Assembly: GCA_045578865.1 (NCBI GenBank)
Contig: JAZNLB010000008.1
Location: 1 to 64,000 of the forward strand
Source: RGIG2041 sp045578865
Lineage (GTDB): Bacteria; Bacillota; Clostridia; UBA1381; UMGS1253
Direction of reading: 5' to 3'
DNA length: 64,000 bases
This document shows, piece by piece, positions 1-8,744 of the stretch; the stretch's first letter is position 1, and every line of letters starts with the position of its first letter. The position numbers and the translations under genes are program-made. The notes under the pieces were generated by a model, which worked only from the letters and a program-made list of their open reading frames with translations, was not told the origin of the DNA and made no database searches.

Positions 1-190
1 ACATATATTTGTATTACAATTCAGAGCGATTACATTCAGGAATAGGCTACAAGACTCCTAATTCTGTTTGGATGTAGAGATTCACTCTTTTATTTGTCCG
101 AAATACTTGACAAGTTTCAGTTAAGGTGGCTTTGCTTTCACAAAGTTTATATTTTTTAATATATGCATCTATATTGTTCGGCTTTGCCAT

Positions 191-221
191 ACAAAAAGAC
201 ATCCTTTGGATGTCTTTTTGT
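191..221. terminator. perfect hairpin, probable bidirectional terminator
   Basis: A 14-bp perfect stem (191-204 with 208-221) closes a 3-base loop. The arms end in runs of A and T, so it could stop transcription in either direction. The gene it serves on the left is outside the window. Confidence 0.6.
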
Positions 222-398
222 AGTTATATTTGTTCATTGCGGAACAAGTTATATTGCCCTTCGGGCAGAGATATTCGCCTATGTCGAGTTCAAGGAACAA
301 ATATAATATCGCTGAAACTGAAGTTTTTAATATCCTACCATCAAAGAAGGAATAGCACTAAAATTTCTGTATCTTTGTTGTTTTACCAGGGATAAAAT

Positions 399-430
399 TA
401 AAAGCGCACTGAAATTTCAGTGCGCTTTTA
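399..430 (-). terminator. terminator of the class A PBP gene
   Basis: A 32-base perfect palindrome (16-bp arms 399-414 and 415-430) lies just past the stop codon of the minus-strand PBP gene. Its A/T-rich outer ends supply the U-tract. Confidence 0.75.
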
Positions 431-433
431 GTT

Positions 434-2653
434 TTATATTCCGTCCGGCAATTGTATTACATTGTCAGGTGTGCTTGGTGCAGGTGGTTGTGGTGTATCT
501 GTCGGCGGAATTGTAATTTCGCCCGATGGTGCATCTTCGGGTTTCGGCGTTTCTTCCGGCGGCGTAACAATGCCTGCCTCTGGGTTGTTTTCTATCGTAT
601 CGGTATTGGGCAGAGCGTGTTCGCCGTTACATACAACCGTGGGTGCAGTTCCGCGTTTAAAACATTCATATACCGGCTCACAAGTTGCACCTGGCTGTTT
701 TCCTGTTTCACTACATACGCTGACTTTTTGTATGCCGGAGGGAACTGCAAAAGCTTTCTTAGGCTGTGCAGCACTAATGGTATTGAAAACATTTTTCCAT
801 ACCGGGGTACAAGGGTGATAGTTTAAGAAGCTTAAGGATTTCGGATTGTCGTATCCATACCAGACTACGCCAGTATAATACGGAGTAAATCCAACATACC
901 ATCTGTCCTTTTCGTCGTCCGTCGTACCTGTCTTGCCGCCGGACGGCATGCCACAGGGAAGGCGCGCAGTTGTGCCGGTGCCGTTTGTGACTACGCTTTC
1001 CAGCATGGATGTAACCATATATGCTGTTGTATCGCTCATGGCAATTTTTCCGTTTGGTTTATTTTCTAAAATTACATTCCCATCACTGTCTACGACCTTG
1101 GTGTAGGTGTACGGTTTATTGTATACGCCGCCATTTGCAAATGCTGCATAAGCGGCTGCAACTTCGATTGGTTTTGTGCCATCGGTCAAACCGCCAAGGG
1201 AAAGCGAGCTTAGGTTTCTGTCAGAGAAAACTTTGCCGTTTCTAGTCTCTTTGTCGACAAGCGTTGTAAGTCCAAGCTTTTCTGTTACGAATTTATAGGA
1301 ATAATCTACGCCAACTTCTTGCAGTACACGCACGGCGGGGGTATTCATAGACTCCTTGAGCGCAGTACGAACGGTTACTGTCCCTTTATAACCTGCATAG
1401 TAGTTTGAAGGTGTCCATCCATTGATGTCTATCGGTGCGTCGAGCACGAGAGAAGATGGCGATATAAGCCCTTTTTCTAAGGCCGGACCGTATACACCAA
1501 GTGGTTTCATCGTTGAACCGGGTTGCCGCAACGCTTGCGTTGCGCGATTAAAAATGCGATTTTGCGTCTTTTGACCAATGCCGCCGACAATGCCTTTCAC
1601 TGCGCCGGTTTTGTTGTCTATGATTACCATAGCAGATTCCGGTTTAACATTACCGGGAGCATAGGGGAAGTTTGCAGTGTTTTCATATACGGCTTCCATT
1701 GCGTTTTGCACATCCGGATCGATGGTTGCATATATCTTTAAACCACTACTGTAAACAATTTGTTCGGCTAATGCTTCGGAATAACCTTTTTGTTCAATCA
1801 AGTCTTGTACGATGTTACGGATGATTTCATCTACGAAATAGGATTGAACCGGAGAATTGTCTATTTTACCATCTGCGCCAAAAGTAATTTTTTCGGCAAT
1901 CGCGGCATCATATTCTTCTTGAGTGATTTTCTCTAAATTCAGCATTTTTTCGAGGATAATCTTTTGTTTGTCCAATGTATTTTCTGGATTCCGCAGGGGA
2001 TCGTAATAACTTGGATACTGTGTGATGCCAGCAATACATGCACACTGCGCTAAACTCAGGTCGCTGACATCCTCGCCAAAATAGCGCTGAGATGCAGACT
2101 GGACACCATAACAGTTGTTTGCTAAAAAGATTGTATTTAAATACATCTCTAAAATCTGTTGCTTGGACATTTCGCGCTCTAACGCAATTGCGCGTGCCAT
2201 TTCGCGGATTTTTCGCAGTGGGCTTGCGTCACGGTCGTTGGTCAGGTTTTTTACCAGCTGCTGTGTAATGGTACTGCCGCCGAATGAACTTGACCCTTTA
2301 AAAATATATTGTAATGTTGCTTTTGCTGTGCGCGGAATATCAATACCGCCGTGATTTTCAAAACGCTCGTCCTCTATAGCGACAAACGCATCTTGCATAT
2401 ATTGCGGGATATCCGTGATATCTGCCCATATGCGGTTTTGAGATTGGTACAGATGCGTCAGTTCATGCGAAACCCCGTTGTCATCTGTGTAATATACGGT
2501 CGATGATAAGTTTAGACTAATCATGCTTGCATCAAAACTATCTGCGCCGAAAATGCCCAAAAAACCAATGGCGAATATCCCGCCAATGAGCAATGCCACA
2601 ATGAGCAGGGTTGCAATAAACACACTTAAAAATAATTTCAAGCTTCTTTTCAT
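434..2653 (-). CDS. class A penicillin-binding protein (transglycosylase/transpeptidase)
   Basis: Bifunctional peptidoglycan synthase of the PBP1a type, acting on lipid II at the outer face of the membrane. The 739-residue product starts with a short cytoplasmic stretch and a membrane anchor (about residues 8-36). The GT51 transglycosylase follows, with the EDERF motif (catalytic Glu about 94) and GGSTITQQL near 125-133. The transpeptidase has all three motifs: STMK with Ser 380, SMN at 435-437 and KTG at 574-576. The C-terminal tail of about 60 residues is rich in Pro, Thr and Glu. I start at 2653 because GGGAGG lies 9 bases upstream; a frame 12 codons longer lacks a site. It is a single-gene unit with its own terminator. 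Family assignment is secure; which paralogue it corresponds to is not. Confidence 0.93.
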   Translation of the reverse strand: MKRSLKLFLSVFIATLLIVALLIGGIFAIGFLGIFGADSFDASMISLNLSSTVYYTDDNGVSHELTHLYQSQNRIWADITDIPQYMQDAFVAIEDERFENHGGIDIPRTAKATLQYIFKGSSSFGGSTITQQLVKNLTNDRDASPLRKIREMARAIALEREMSKQQILEMYLNTIFLANNCYGVQSASQRYFGEDVSDLSLAQCACIAGITQYPSYYDPLRNPENTLDKQKIILEKMLNLEKITQEEYDAAIAEKITFGADGKIDNSPVQSYFVDEIIRNIVQDLIEQKGYSEALAEQIVYSSGLKIYATIDPDVQNAMEAVYENTANFPYAPGNVKPESAMVIIDNKTGAVKGIVGGIGQKTQNRIFNRATQALRQPGSTMKPLGVYGPALEKGLISPSSLVLDAPIDINGWTPSNYYAGYKGTVTVRTALKESMNTPAVRVLQEVGVDYSYKFVTEKLGLTTLVDKETRNGKVFSDRNLSSLSLGGLTDGTKPIEVAAAYAAFANGGVYNKPYTYTKVVDSDGNVILENKPNGKIAMSDTTAYMVTSMLESVVTNGTGTTARLPCGMPSGGKTGTTDDEKDRWYVGFTPYYTGVVWYGYDNPKSLSFLNYHPCTPVWKNVFNTISAAQPKKAFAVPSGIQKVSVCSETGKQPGATCEPVYECFKRGTAPTVVCNGEHALPNTDTIENNPEAGIVTPPEETPKPEDAPSGEITIPPTDTPQPPAPSTPDNVIQLPDGI

Positions 2654-2723
2654 AACACATCGCCTCCCAAAGCCGTATAAAACAAACAATCATAATTTTG
2701 AACTTAAATTTATACTTGTCTAC

Positions 2724-2732
2724 ATTATACCA
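2724..2732 (-). promoter_or_regulatory. extended -10 promoter for the PBP gene
   Basis: On the minus strand the sequence reads TGGTATAAT, a TGn-extended -10 box, about 70 bases upstream of the PBP start. No good -35 element is visible at the usual distance. Confidence 0.45.
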
Positions 2733-2810
2733 TATTAATGATTATTTAATATTACATTTTGGTTAAAATAAGACGGAAAGGAATTATATAGTAAAAAGTA
2801 AAAAAAGAAC

Positions 2811-2839
2811 TTGAATTTTATATTTGACTGTGTTATAAT
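2811..2839 (+). promoter_or_regulatory. promoter of the rimP-nusA-infB operon
   Basis: TTGAAT (2811-2816) and TATAAT (2834-2839) are separated by 17 bases. Transcription would start near 2846, just ahead of the leader hairpin at 2865-2895. Confidence 0.65.
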
Positions 2840-2864
2840 ACATATGAAACTAGTTGTATACGGA

Positions 2865-2895
2865 CAAAAGAGTGGGTAAGCAACCCGCTCTTTTG
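2865..2895 (+). promoter_or_regulatory. terminator-like hairpin in the rimP-nusA leader
   Basis: A 13-bp stem (2865-2877 with 2883-2895, one G-U pair) lies between the promoter and the rimP ribosome site. Its 3' arm ends in TTTTG, so it could act as a weak intrinsic terminator. In Bacillus subtilis the operon containing nusA has a NusA-dependent terminator in the leader that gives autoregulation. The position here is the same; that it works this way is inference. Confidence 0.5.
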
Positions 2896-2930
2896 CATTG
2901 TATGCGGCCAAAAAAAGGAGGCGCGCACCT

Positions 2931-3386
2931 ATGTCGAAGACAGAGGAAATTGTGTTCGCACTGGCAGAACCGTTCGCATCTGAGATAGATTGCGAGGTTT
3001 TGGAAGTGGAGTATAAAAAGGAAGGCACAGATTATTTTTTGCGTGTATATCTTGACCGCGAGAGCGGCGTGGATATGGATGCGTGTGCGTATGTATCTGA
3101 ACGCTTAAGTGCGGCATTAGATGTCGCGGATCCGATTAAAGATGCTTATTTTTTGGAAGTTTGCTCTCCTGGAATCGATCGCGCAATTAAACGAGACAAA
3201 GATTTTGTTCGTTTCGCAGGACGGAAAGTAGATGTAAAACTGTATGCTGCCAAAGATGGCATTAAGGAGTTTTGCGGCGTTTTGCAGGGGAAAGACGGCG
3301 ATGTTATTCGTGTAGAAGTGAATGGTGAAACAACTTGCTTTACGCCGGAAGAAGCAGCGTTTATTAAATTGGCAATAGAATTCTAA
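2931..3386 (+). CDS. rimP: ribosome maturation factor RimP
   Basis: RimP assists assembly of the 30S subunit. The 151-residue product has the family's usual length and layout: an N-terminal alpha/beta domain with the SPGIDRAIK-type motif around residues 78-88 and a C-terminal Sm-like barrel. The start at 2931 has AGGAGG 9 bases upstream; an upstream TTG frame would read through the ribosome site. It is the first gene of the nusA-infB operon, with nusA 20 bases downstream. Identity follows from sequence and from this highly conserved position. Confidence 0.93.
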   Translation: MSKTEEIVFALAEPFASEIDCEVLEVEYKKEGTDYFLRVYLDRESGVDMDACAYVSERLSAALDVADPIKDAYFLEVCSPGIDRAIKRDKDFVRFAGRKVDVKLYAAKDGIKEFCGVLQGKDGDVIRVEVNGETTCFTPEEAAFIKLAIEF

Positions 3387-3406
3387 GATAGGAGTGGTTG
3401 GGAAAA

Positions 3407-4477
3407 ATGAAAAAGAATGTAAAAAATGTAAACAAAGGTGAAGAGTTGATGGCTGCAATTTGCGCCATCAGTGCAGAAAAGAATATACCGCAGTCCGTGT
3501 TGATTGATGCGCTGGAGGCGGCATTGGTCTCTGCATACAAGCGCAATTTTTCTGCCGCACAAAATGTGTTGGTAGATATTAACAAAGAGAGCGGCGAAAT
3601 CCGCATTTATGCACAAAAAGAGGTTGTATCTGAGGTGGAAGATACGCTCACACAAATCAGCGTAGAAGATGCGAAGGCATATCATGGCACTTATAATATA
3701 GGTGATATTGTAAACATCGAAGTAACGCCGGCTGATTTTGGGCGAATTGCGGCGCAGGCTGCAAAAAATGTTGTAACGCAACGCATTCGCGAAGCTGAGC
3801 GCAACAATATTATAGAAGAGTTTGCCGATAAAGAAAATAATATTATTACTGGCGTTATCCAACGAATTGAAAAAGGCAAGGTTTTCTTGTCGGTTGGCAG
3901 CACAGAAGCTTTGCTAATGCAAGCGGAACAAGTGCCGGGCGAAGTGTATAATTTTCACGATCGCTTAAAGGTCTATGTATTAAAAGTAGAAAGCGGCGCA
4001 AAGGGAGTATCTATTCTGGTGTCGAGATCCAATCCTGGATTGGTGAAAAAATTATTTGAAGCTGAAGTTCCGGAAATTGCTCAGGGCATTGTAGAAATTA
4101 AAGGTATCTGCCGTGAAGCGGGTTCCAGAACAAAGATTGCGGTTGTATCAAATGATGAAAGTGTTGATGCTCAGGGCGCATGCATTGGCGCGCAGGGCAG
4201 ACGCGTTCAGCTTATCTGTGATGAAATCGGTGGAGAAAAAATTGATATTATCCGTTACAGCGAAGATCCGGCGACTTACATTGCGGCAAGCTTAAGTCCG
4301 TCGGAGGTTATAAGTGTAGATGTAGACATAGAGAACAAATCTGCTTTTGTTGTTGTGCCGGACACGCAGCTTTCTTTGGCAATTGGTAAAGCGGGACAGA
4401 ATGCTAGATTGGCGGCTAAATTGACCGGTTGGAAGATTGACATTAGGAGCGAAAGCGCGGCAAAGGAAGAGGCGTAA
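3407..4477 (+). CDS. nusA: transcription termination/antitermination factor NusA
   Basis: NusA binds RNA polymerase and nascent RNA and modulates pausing and intrinsic termination. The 356-residue protein has the N-terminal polymerase-binding domain (about 1-130, including the conserved ALVSAYKRNF stretch), an S1 domain (about 135-200), then two KH domains, with GACIGAQGRRV in KH1 and AIGKAGQNARLA in KH2. It lacks the acidic C-terminal repeats of proteobacterial NusA, as is normal for Firmicutes. The start is not certain: ATG 3407 has GGAG 12 bases upstream, a TTG at 3398 lies too close to that site, and ATG 3449 would cut into the conserved N-terminus. Confidence 0.94.
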   Translation: MKKNVKNVNKGEELMAAICAISAEKNIPQSVLIDALEAALVSAYKRNFSAAQNVLVDINKESGEIRIYAQKEVVSEVEDTLTQISVEDAKAYHGTYNIGDIVNIEVTPADFGRIAAQAAKNVVTQRIREAERNNIIEEFADKENNIITGVIQRIEKGKVFLSVGSTEALLMQAEQVPGEVYNFHDRLKVYVLKVESGAKGVSILVSRSNPGLVKKLFEAEVPEIAQGIVEIKGICREAGSRTKIAVVSNDESVDAQGACIGAQGRRVQLICDEIGGEKIDIIRYSEDPATYIAASLSPSEVISVDVDIENKSAFVVVPDTQLSLAIGKAGQNARLAAKLTGWKIDIRSESAAKEEA

Positions 4478-4494
4478 AGCATAGGAGGTATTTT

Positions 4495-4773
4495 GTGGTG
4501 AACAAAAAAATACCGCAGCGAATGTGTATTGTTTGTAGAATGCATAGAGAAAAACGCGATTTGTTGCGAGTTGTGTATCATAAAGAAGAAGGTCTTTTGA
4601 TAGATGCGTCGGGCAAAAAAAATGGAAGGGGCGTGTATATCTGCAAGGATATGGCCTGTGTCGAAAAAGCAGAAAAAAGTTGTGCATTACAGAGAGCGTT
4701 AAAACAAGATGTAGATAAGGCGTTTTATGCTCAGATTAGAAAGGAAATTGCAGAACATGAACAATCAAGATAA
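4495..4773 (+). CDS. ylxR: YlxR family nucleic-acid-binding protein
   Basis: Small protein of the YlxR (DUF448) family, always found between nusA and infB. The N-terminus shows the family pattern RMCIVCR followed by a basic stretch, and residues 42-53 contain the conserved GRGVYIC motif. The length of 92 residues is typical. AGGAGG ends 6 bases before GTG 4495 and 9 bases before a second GTG at 4498, so either could be the start. Members are proposed to bind RNA or act as regulators; the molecular role is not well settled. It overlaps ylxQ by 17 bases, which suggests coupled translation. Confidence 0.9.
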   Translation: MVNKKIPQRMCIVCRMHREKRDLLRVVYHKEEGLLIDASGKKNGRGVYICKDMACVEKAEKSCALQRALKQDVDKAFYAQIRKEIAEHEQSR

Positions 4774-5077
4774 AGTTTTGTCCATGGTTGGGCTTGCCAA
4801 AAAAGCCGGTAAGCTAGCCGCGGGAAGTTTTCTGGCTGAAAAATCAGTCAGAGATGGTGGTGCAATGCTTCTGATTGTTGCACAGGATGCTGCACAAAAT
4901 ATTAAGAAAAAATTTTTAAACAGTAGTGCATACTATGAGATAGACTATATGGAATACGGCACAAAAGAGACGCTCGGTCACTATACCGGTTATGAAAACA
5001 TAGCGGTTGTGGCAATTACAGATGCAGGGCTTGCAAAGGCAATAGAAGATAAGTATAAAATGCTTGAAAGAAAATAA
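4757..5077 (+). CDS. ylxQ: L7Ae/L30e-family RNA-binding protein YlxQ
   Basis: A 106-residue protein of the L7Ae/L30e/Gadd45 fold, which binds kink-turn RNA in characterised relatives. The N-terminal LGLAKKAGKL-like stretch (SMVGLAKKAGKLAAG) is diagnostic of the YlxQ subgroup. The chosen ATG at 4757 has AGGAAA about 9 bases upstream and overlaps the end of ylxR by 17 bases; a longer frame from 4727 would overlap by 47 bases without a site. It lies between ylxR and infB as in Bacillus. Its precise ribosomal role is not known from sequence. Confidence 0.88.
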   Translation: MNNQDKVLSMVGLAKKAGKLAAGSFLAEKSVRDGGAMLLIVAQDAAQNIKKKFLNSSAYYEIDYMEYGTKETLGHYTGYENIAVVAITDAGLAKAIEDKYKMLERK

Positions 5078-5110
5078 TCCAGTCAGCTTATGGCGGAACG
5101 GAGGTAGTAT

Positions 5111-7393
5111 ATGTTACAAAAAATTAGAGTACACGAAGTCGCAAAAGACTTAAAATTAAAGAGTACGGATTTGCTTGATTTGTTTAAATCCTACGGAATT
5201 GAACTTAAAAACCATATGACAACTTTAGACGAGGCACAGTTGAGTTTGATTTTCGAGCATTATACACAGATGTATGCCATTTCGGAAGAAACCGACTTAG
5301 AAAAACTTTTCGGTGAACTTTGGCCGAGTGAAAAGCCGGAACCGAAAGCGAATGAAAAAGTGGCAGAAAAGGAAAAAGAATCATCAAAAGCAGAAGAACC
5401 GGTGGAAGACAAACCGATTGAACGCAAGATGCGCCATGTGGATACCAGGCAAACGGTTGTTGATTTGGATAAGCTGGATACAGAACGCATAGAAGAACTT
5501 GTACCGGAGAATGTTAAGAGTATGCAGCAGTCAAGCGGCAAACAGAAAATTAAGAAAGCCGCACAGCGTCAAAAGGATACAAAAGTAAGCCAAAACAAAA
5601 TGAAAGCGAATGTAAAACCGCAGATTGTTAAGCCGCAAGAGCTGATTGTCAGCATTCCGGATGAAATTTCTGTTGGCGAACTTGCAAACCGTATGCACAA
5701 ACCGGCGGCTGAAATCGTAAAGAAGTTAATGATTTTGGGTATTATGGCTTCAGTAAGTCAGTTAATTGATTTTGATACGGCTTCTTTGGTTGCGGAAGAG
5801 CTTGGTGCGAAAGTCGAACGCGAAATCGTGCTTTCCGACGAAGATATTTTACTTCAAGAATTTGAAGTTGAGGACAAGGAAGAAGATTTGCTTCCGCGCT
5901 CACCGGTCGTTGTTGTTATGGGCCATGTTGACCATGGTAAGACATCACTTTTGGATGCTATACGCGAAAGCAATGTTGCTGCCGGCGAAGCGGGCGGTAT
6001 CACGCAGCACATTGGTGCACATCGTGTCAGAATCAACGACAGAGACATCACTTTCTTAGACACGCCCGGTCACGAAGCTTTTACAGCGATGCGTGCCCGT
6101 GGCGCATTAGTTACGGATATTGCGATTTTGGTTGTTGCAGCGGATGACGGCGTGATGCCACAGACGATTGAAGCAATTAACCATGCGAAAGCGGCAAATG
6201 TGAGCATTATTGTTGCCGTAAATAAGATTGATAAAGATGGCGCTAACCCGGATAGAATTAAGCAGGAGATGACAGAATACGGTCTCGTGCCGGAAGAATG
6301 GGGCGGTGACACAATCTTTGTAGAAGTTTCCGCTAAGCAACGCACAAATATCGACGGCCTTTTGGAAATGGTATTGTTGACGGCTGATATTCAGGAACTG
6401 AAGGCGAACCCGAACCGTCGCGCTAAAGGTACGGTTATTGAAGCGCGTTTGGATCGTTCCAGAGGTCCGATTGCAACTGTGCTGGTGCAGAGCGGTACAC
6501 TCAAAACAGGCGATATTTTAGTTGCCGGCACAACGGTTGGTCGTGTGCGTGCGATGATGGATGATAAGGGCAGGCAGCTCAAGAGTGCAGGTCCGTCCAT
6601 TCCAGTTGAGATTTTAGGTCTTTCTGAAACGCCGGACGGTGGTGATGTTTTCTATGCTGTAGATGACGAAAGAAGAGCAAAGGCCGTTGTTGAAAACAGA
6701 AGATATAAAGCCAAGGAAGAGCAGTTTAACGCGCGCAAAGTTGTATCGCTTGACAATCTGTTCGATCAGATTAACGAGGGCAATGTAAAAGAACTCAACA
6801 TCATTATCAAGGCGGATGTACAGGGTTCTGTTGAGGCCGTTCGTCAGTCGCTTGAAAAACTTTCAAATGACGAGGTAAGAGTCAGAACGATTCATGGTGG
6901 TGTTGGCGCAGTAAATGAAAGTGATGTTATGCTGGCAGCTGCTTCTAATGCGATTATTGTTGGCTTCAATGTGCGCCCGGATACAGTTGCTCGTGGTGCT
7001 TATGAACGCGGCGATGTAGATATTCGTCTGTACCGTGTCATTTATGATGCCATTGAAGAAATTGAGGCGGCACTCAAAGGTATGCTGGATCCTAAGTTCA
7101 AGGAAGCGCTTCTCGGACATGCGGAAGTTCGTCAGGTGTTCAAGGTGAGCAATGTTGGAGCAATTGCCGGAAGTTATGTGACAGACGGTAAGATTGCAAG
7201 AAACGCACAAGTGCGTGTTGTTCGCGATGGCGTAGTCATTCATGAAGGTGTCCTCAATAGTTTAAAACGCTTTAAAGATGATGCAAAAGAAGTACAGAGT
7301 GGTTATGAATGCGGTATTGGCATTGAGCGCTTTAACGATATTAAGGAAGGCGATGTAATCGAGTGCTTCATTATGGAAGAAATTAAGCAATAA
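5111..7393 (+). CDS. infB: translation initiation factor IF-2
   Basis: IF-2 is the GTPase that brings fMet-tRNA to the 30S subunit and promotes subunit joining. The 760-residue product has an IF2_N module at residues 3-45, a Lys/Glu-rich linker, a second IF2_N module near 180-235, and the G domain with GHVDHGKT (271-278), DTPGHE (about 317-322) and NKID. Domains II, III and the C-terminal fMet-tRNA-binding domain follow. GGAGG sits 8 bases before ATG 5111. It is co-transcribed with ylxQ (33-base gap) and rbfA (33-base gap). Nothing unusual is seen. Confidence 0.97.
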   Translation: MLQKIRVHEVAKDLKLKSTDLLDLFKSYGIELKNHMTTLDEAQLSLIFEHYTQMYAISEETDLEKLFGELWPSEKPEPKANEKVAEKEKESSKAEEPVEDKPIERKMRHVDTRQTVVDLDKLDTERIEELVPENVKSMQQSSGKQKIKKAAQRQKDTKVSQNKMKANVKPQIVKPQELIVSIPDEISVGELANRMHKPAAEIVKKLMILGIMASVSQLIDFDTASLVAEELGAKVEREIVLSDEDILLQEFEVEDKEEDLLPRSPVVVVMGHVDHGKTSLLDAIRESNVAAGEAGGITQHIGAHRVRINDRDITFLDTPGHEAFTAMRARGALVTDIAILVVAADDGVMPQTIEAINHAKAANVSIIVAVNKIDKDGANPDRIKQEMTEYGLVPEEWGGDTIFVEVSAKQRTNIDGLLEMVLLTADIQELKANPNRRAKGTVIEARLDRSRGPIATVLVQSGTLKTGDILVAGTTVGRVRAMMDDKGRQLKSAGPSIPVEILGLSETPDGGDVFYAVDDERRAKAVVENRRYKAKEEQFNARKVVSLDNLFDQINEGNVKELNIIIKADVQGSVEAVRQSLEKLSNDEVRVRTIHGGVGAVNESDVMLAAASNAIIVGFNVRPDTVARGAYERGDVDIRLYRVIYDAIEEIEAALKGMLDPKFKEALLGHAEVRQVFKVSNVGAIAGSYVTDGKIARNAQVRVVRDGVVIHEGVLNSLKRFKDDAKEVQSGYECGIGIERFNDIKEGDVIECFIMEEIKQ

Positions 7394-7426
7394 GCAAAAT
7401 CGCTTGTTGTTTCTTCGGAGGTAGTT

Positions 7427-7789
7427 ATGGCACAAAACAGAATTCATAAAATTAACGATCAGCTTGCGCGGGAAATCAGTATGATTTTGCGCGAACTGAA
7501 GGACAGTCGTATTCCATTGATGACCAGTGTTGTCAGGGTGGAAGCAACGCAGGATTTACGATATGCCAAAGTTTTTGTCAGCATTATGGGTGACGAAAAT
7601 GTGAAGAAAAATGCAATGCTTGCACTTGAAAAAGCGGCGGGTTTTGTACGCCGCGAAGTTGCTTTGCGTATGAAAATTCGTTATACGCCCGAGTTGATAT
7701 TTACGCTGGACGATTCTATCGAACACGGCGCAAAAATAAATCGTATTTTAAAAGATGTGTTAGGAGCAGAGAATGATGGAAATCAATAA
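7427..7789 (+). CDS. rbfA: ribosome-binding factor A
   Basis: RbfA binds immature 30S subunits and helps 16S rRNA 5'-end processing, also in cold adaptation. The 120-residue sequence has the family hallmarks: an N-terminal RIHKINDQLAREIS helix, a VRVEATQDLRYAKVFVS strand region and the C-terminal TPELIFTLDDSIEHGAKI block. GGAGG precedes ATG 7427 by 6 bases. It overlaps nrnA by 17 bases, so translation of the two is probably coupled. Confidence 0.95.
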   Translation: MAQNRIHKINDQLAREISMILRELKDSRIPLMTSVVRVEATQDLRYAKVFVSIMGDENVKKNAMLALEKAAGFVRREVALRMKIRYTPELIFTLDDSIEHGAKINRILKDVLGAENDGNQ

Positions 7790-8744
7790 GGATTTAAAAG
7801 CTGTTGCTGATGCACTTACAGAAGCACAGGATATAGCATTGTTGAGTCATGTTCATCCCGATCCTGATACTATCGGTTCTTCTTTTGCGTTAAAAAACGC
7901 ACTGGAAAAAGTGGGAAAACGGGTTACGGTATATGCTGATGCGCCTTATCCGGAAAACTTATCTTTTTTATATGATGATTATATCGTGTATTCAAGCCCG
8001 AAGGCGCACGAACTTTGCATGAGTGTGGATTGCGGTGATTTAACTCGTATCGGTGAACGGGCAACGCTTTTGGAATTGGCAAAGGTGAGTGTCAATATTG
8101 ACCATCATCCGACGAATACAAAATTTGCCAAATTGAATTGCGTGTTGCCGAATGCGGCTGCTACGGCACAGATTGTTGACCTTATACGCGCACAAATGGG
8201 CATAGAGATTGATACAATTTATGCAACGCGACTTTATGGAGCGCTTGTCGGTGATACGGGCGGTTTTAGATATTCGAATACGACGCCCGAAACTATGCGT
8301 CTGGGTGCTAAAATGTTAGAGTGCGGTGTTGATAATTGGTTTGTCTGCAAGACGATATTTGAGGATATGCCGCTTAAGACAATTCAGCTTCGAGGCGTGC
8401 TGGCAGGCCAAATGCGCGTACTCGATGACGGAAAAATTTGTGCTGTTGTGTTAACTGAAAAACTATGTGAACAGTATGGTTTAAATGTCGATGATGTAGA
8501 TGAAATTGTCAGCATACCTCGTTCGGTTACCGGATGCGAAATTGCAGTATCGTTTAAAGAAATGGGTGAATTTGTTAAGATTAGTTTGCGTAGCAGCGTA
8601 TCTGCAGATGTTTCTAAAATTGCTTTAAATTTTGGCGGTGGCGGACACAAGCGTGCAGCCGGTTTTGTGCTGAAAGGTAAATTAGACGAGGTTATTGAAC
8701 GGGTTTTGAATGAAGCCCACCGTACGATTGAGGAGATAAAATGA
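7773..8744 (+). CDS. nrnA: DHH/DHHA1 phosphoesterase, NrnA-type oligoribonuclease/pAp phosphatase
   Basis: A 323-residue DHH-family phosphoesterase. In Firmicutes the rbfA-linked member is NrnA, which degrades 2-5-mer RNA and dephosphorylates 3'-phosphoadenosine 5'-phosphate. Visible motifs are HVHPDPDTIGS (metal-binding, residues 25-35), the DHH triplet in NIDHHPTNTKFA (about 110), GDTGGFRYSNT, and the C-terminal DHHA1 substrate motif GGGGHKRAAGF. AGGAG lies 6 bases before ATG 7773 and 9 before ATG 7776. Its stop overlaps the truB start (ATGA). The assignment to NrnA rather than another DHH protein rests on size and context. Confidence 0.88.
   Translation: MMEINKDLKAVADALTEAQDIALLSHVHPDPDTIGSSFALKNALEKVGKRVTVYADAPYPENLSFLYDDYIVYSSPKAHELCMSVDCGDLTRIGERATLLELAKVSVNIDHHPTNTKFAKLNCVLPNAAATAQIVDLIRAQMGIEIDTIYATRLYGALVGDTGGFRYSNTTPETMRLGAKMLECGVDNWFVCKTIFEDMPLKTIQLRGVLAGQMRVLDDGKICAVVLTEKLCEQYGLNVDDVDEIVSIPRSVTGCEIAVSFKEMGEFVKISLRSSVSADVSKIALNFGGGGHKRAAGFVLKGKLDEVIERVLNEAHRTIEEIK

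Larger units (their letters stand above)
1..433. other. left-flank intergenic region, no supported gene
   Basis: I see no convincing gene here. The stretch holds a perfect inverted repeat at 191-221 (terminator-like), a structured segment at 225-305 framed by an 11-bp inverted repeat (225-235 and 295-305) with an inner hairpin at 255-267, and the terminator of the downstream minus-strand gene at 399-430. A 47-codon minus-strand frame runs from an ATG at 190 to a TAG at 47, but it has no ribosome site and begins immediately beside the 191-221 hairpin, so I do not call it. Confidence 0.5.

Noticed and set aside
126..395. An 89-codon plus-strand frame in the left flank
   Set aside because: It runs through the 191-221 terminator hairpin, has no ribosome site and its composition is not protein-like.
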